Source: Photobacterium aphoticum
Lineage (GTDB): Bacteria > Pseudomonadota > Gammaproteobacteria > Enterobacterales > Vibrionaceae
Direction of reading: 5' to 3'
Length of the DNA: 61,000 nucleotides
NCBI RefSeq assembly: GCF_001029435.1
Contig: NZ_LDOV01000033.1
Location: 1 to 61,000 of the forward strand
In this document: positions 60,902-61,000 of the stretch, one piece after another
Numbering within the stretch: position 1 is the first letter of the stretch
Layout: every line of letters begins with the position of its first letter
Program-made: the position numbers and the translations under genes
The notes under the pieces: generated by a model
Database searches by the model: none
What the model saw: the letters and a program-made list of their open reading frames with translations, nothing else
What the model was told of the DNA's origin: nothing

Positions 60902-61000
60902 TAAAAGAACGGGCGCAACATCCGTTGCGCCCTTAGGTCTTACATGCAGCTATCCCGCTACGATGGCGCTCCCTGCCTGACATCCCTGCATGAATCTGTG
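60902..61000 (-). ncRNA. CsrB-family regulatory RNA, copy 2 (partial, 3' end)
   Basis: The last 100 bp repeat the 3' end of the first RNA: terminator GGGCGCAAC-GGAT-GTTGCGCCC (60911-60932), the TAAGACCTAAGGGCGC segment, and further GGGA and GGATG motifs (as in CAGGGATG near 60985). The 5' part lies beyond the window. The terminator loop itself contains GGA, unlike copy 1. Confidence 0.8.

Overview
The window looks like chromosomal DNA from a marine or halophilic member of the Vibrionaceae (gammaproteobacterium). This rests on gene order, protein recognition and regulatory sites; no database search was possible. Typical signs are the tilS-accA-dnaE-rnhB-lpxB-lpxA-fabZ-lpxD-skp-bamA-rseP-dxr-cdsA-uppS-frr-pyrH-tsf-rpsB block with divergent map-glnD, a TtpC-containing TonB2-type cluster, DUF3450, DUF3549 and DUF3301 genes, and a zinc-independent L31/L36 pair behind a Zur-like site. 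Base composition is near half G+C. The genus is not certain.

Layout: (1) 1-250, promoter and leader of an rRNA operon running leftward out of the window. (2) 356-8003, a leftward six-gene Yej-type peptide ABC importer with two paralogous binding proteins and two separate ATPases. (3) 8821-16458, a rightward TonB2-type energy-transduction cluster: TonB-dependent receptor (frameshifted near its 5' end), DUF3450, TtpC, ExbB, ExbD, TonB, TPR protein. (4) 16672-23693, a small exported protein, gmhB, MetJ-controlled metNIQ, a divergent cupin/TetR pair, rpmE2-rpmJ2 with a Zur-like site, and trmO. (5) 23868-31651, proS, patatin lipase, diguanylate cyclase, yaeP and DUF4250 behind a large leader hairpin, an aromatic amino-acid permease, cytochrome c and tilS. 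(6) 31803-51489, the leftward envelope, lipid, replication and translation block. (7) 51792-60027, map and glnD; the yqcC-truC-yqcA set interrupted by an opposite-strand acyltransferase; DUF3549 and DUF3301. (8) 60113-61000, a CsrB-type regulatory RNA, a GacA/VarA-like activator site, a ten-copy 7-bp tandem repeat, and the 3' end of a second CsrB-type RNA.

How the parts work together: region 6 couples translation (S2, EF-Ts, RRF) with UMP supply, isoprenoid and undecaprenyl synthesis, phospholipid and lipid A synthesis, and outer-membrane protein assembly. Regions 2 to 4 are uptake functions under nutrient control (peptides, TonB substrates, methionine, zinc sparing).

The most notable observations are the two tandem CsrB-like RNA genes at the right edge with their probable VarA/GacA box and intervening heptamer array. 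Next come the frameshift separating the TonB-dependent receptor from its signal peptide, the 18-bp-stem leader of yaeP, the inverted repeat bracketing the dnaE promoter, and the acyltransferase inserted into the truC operon.
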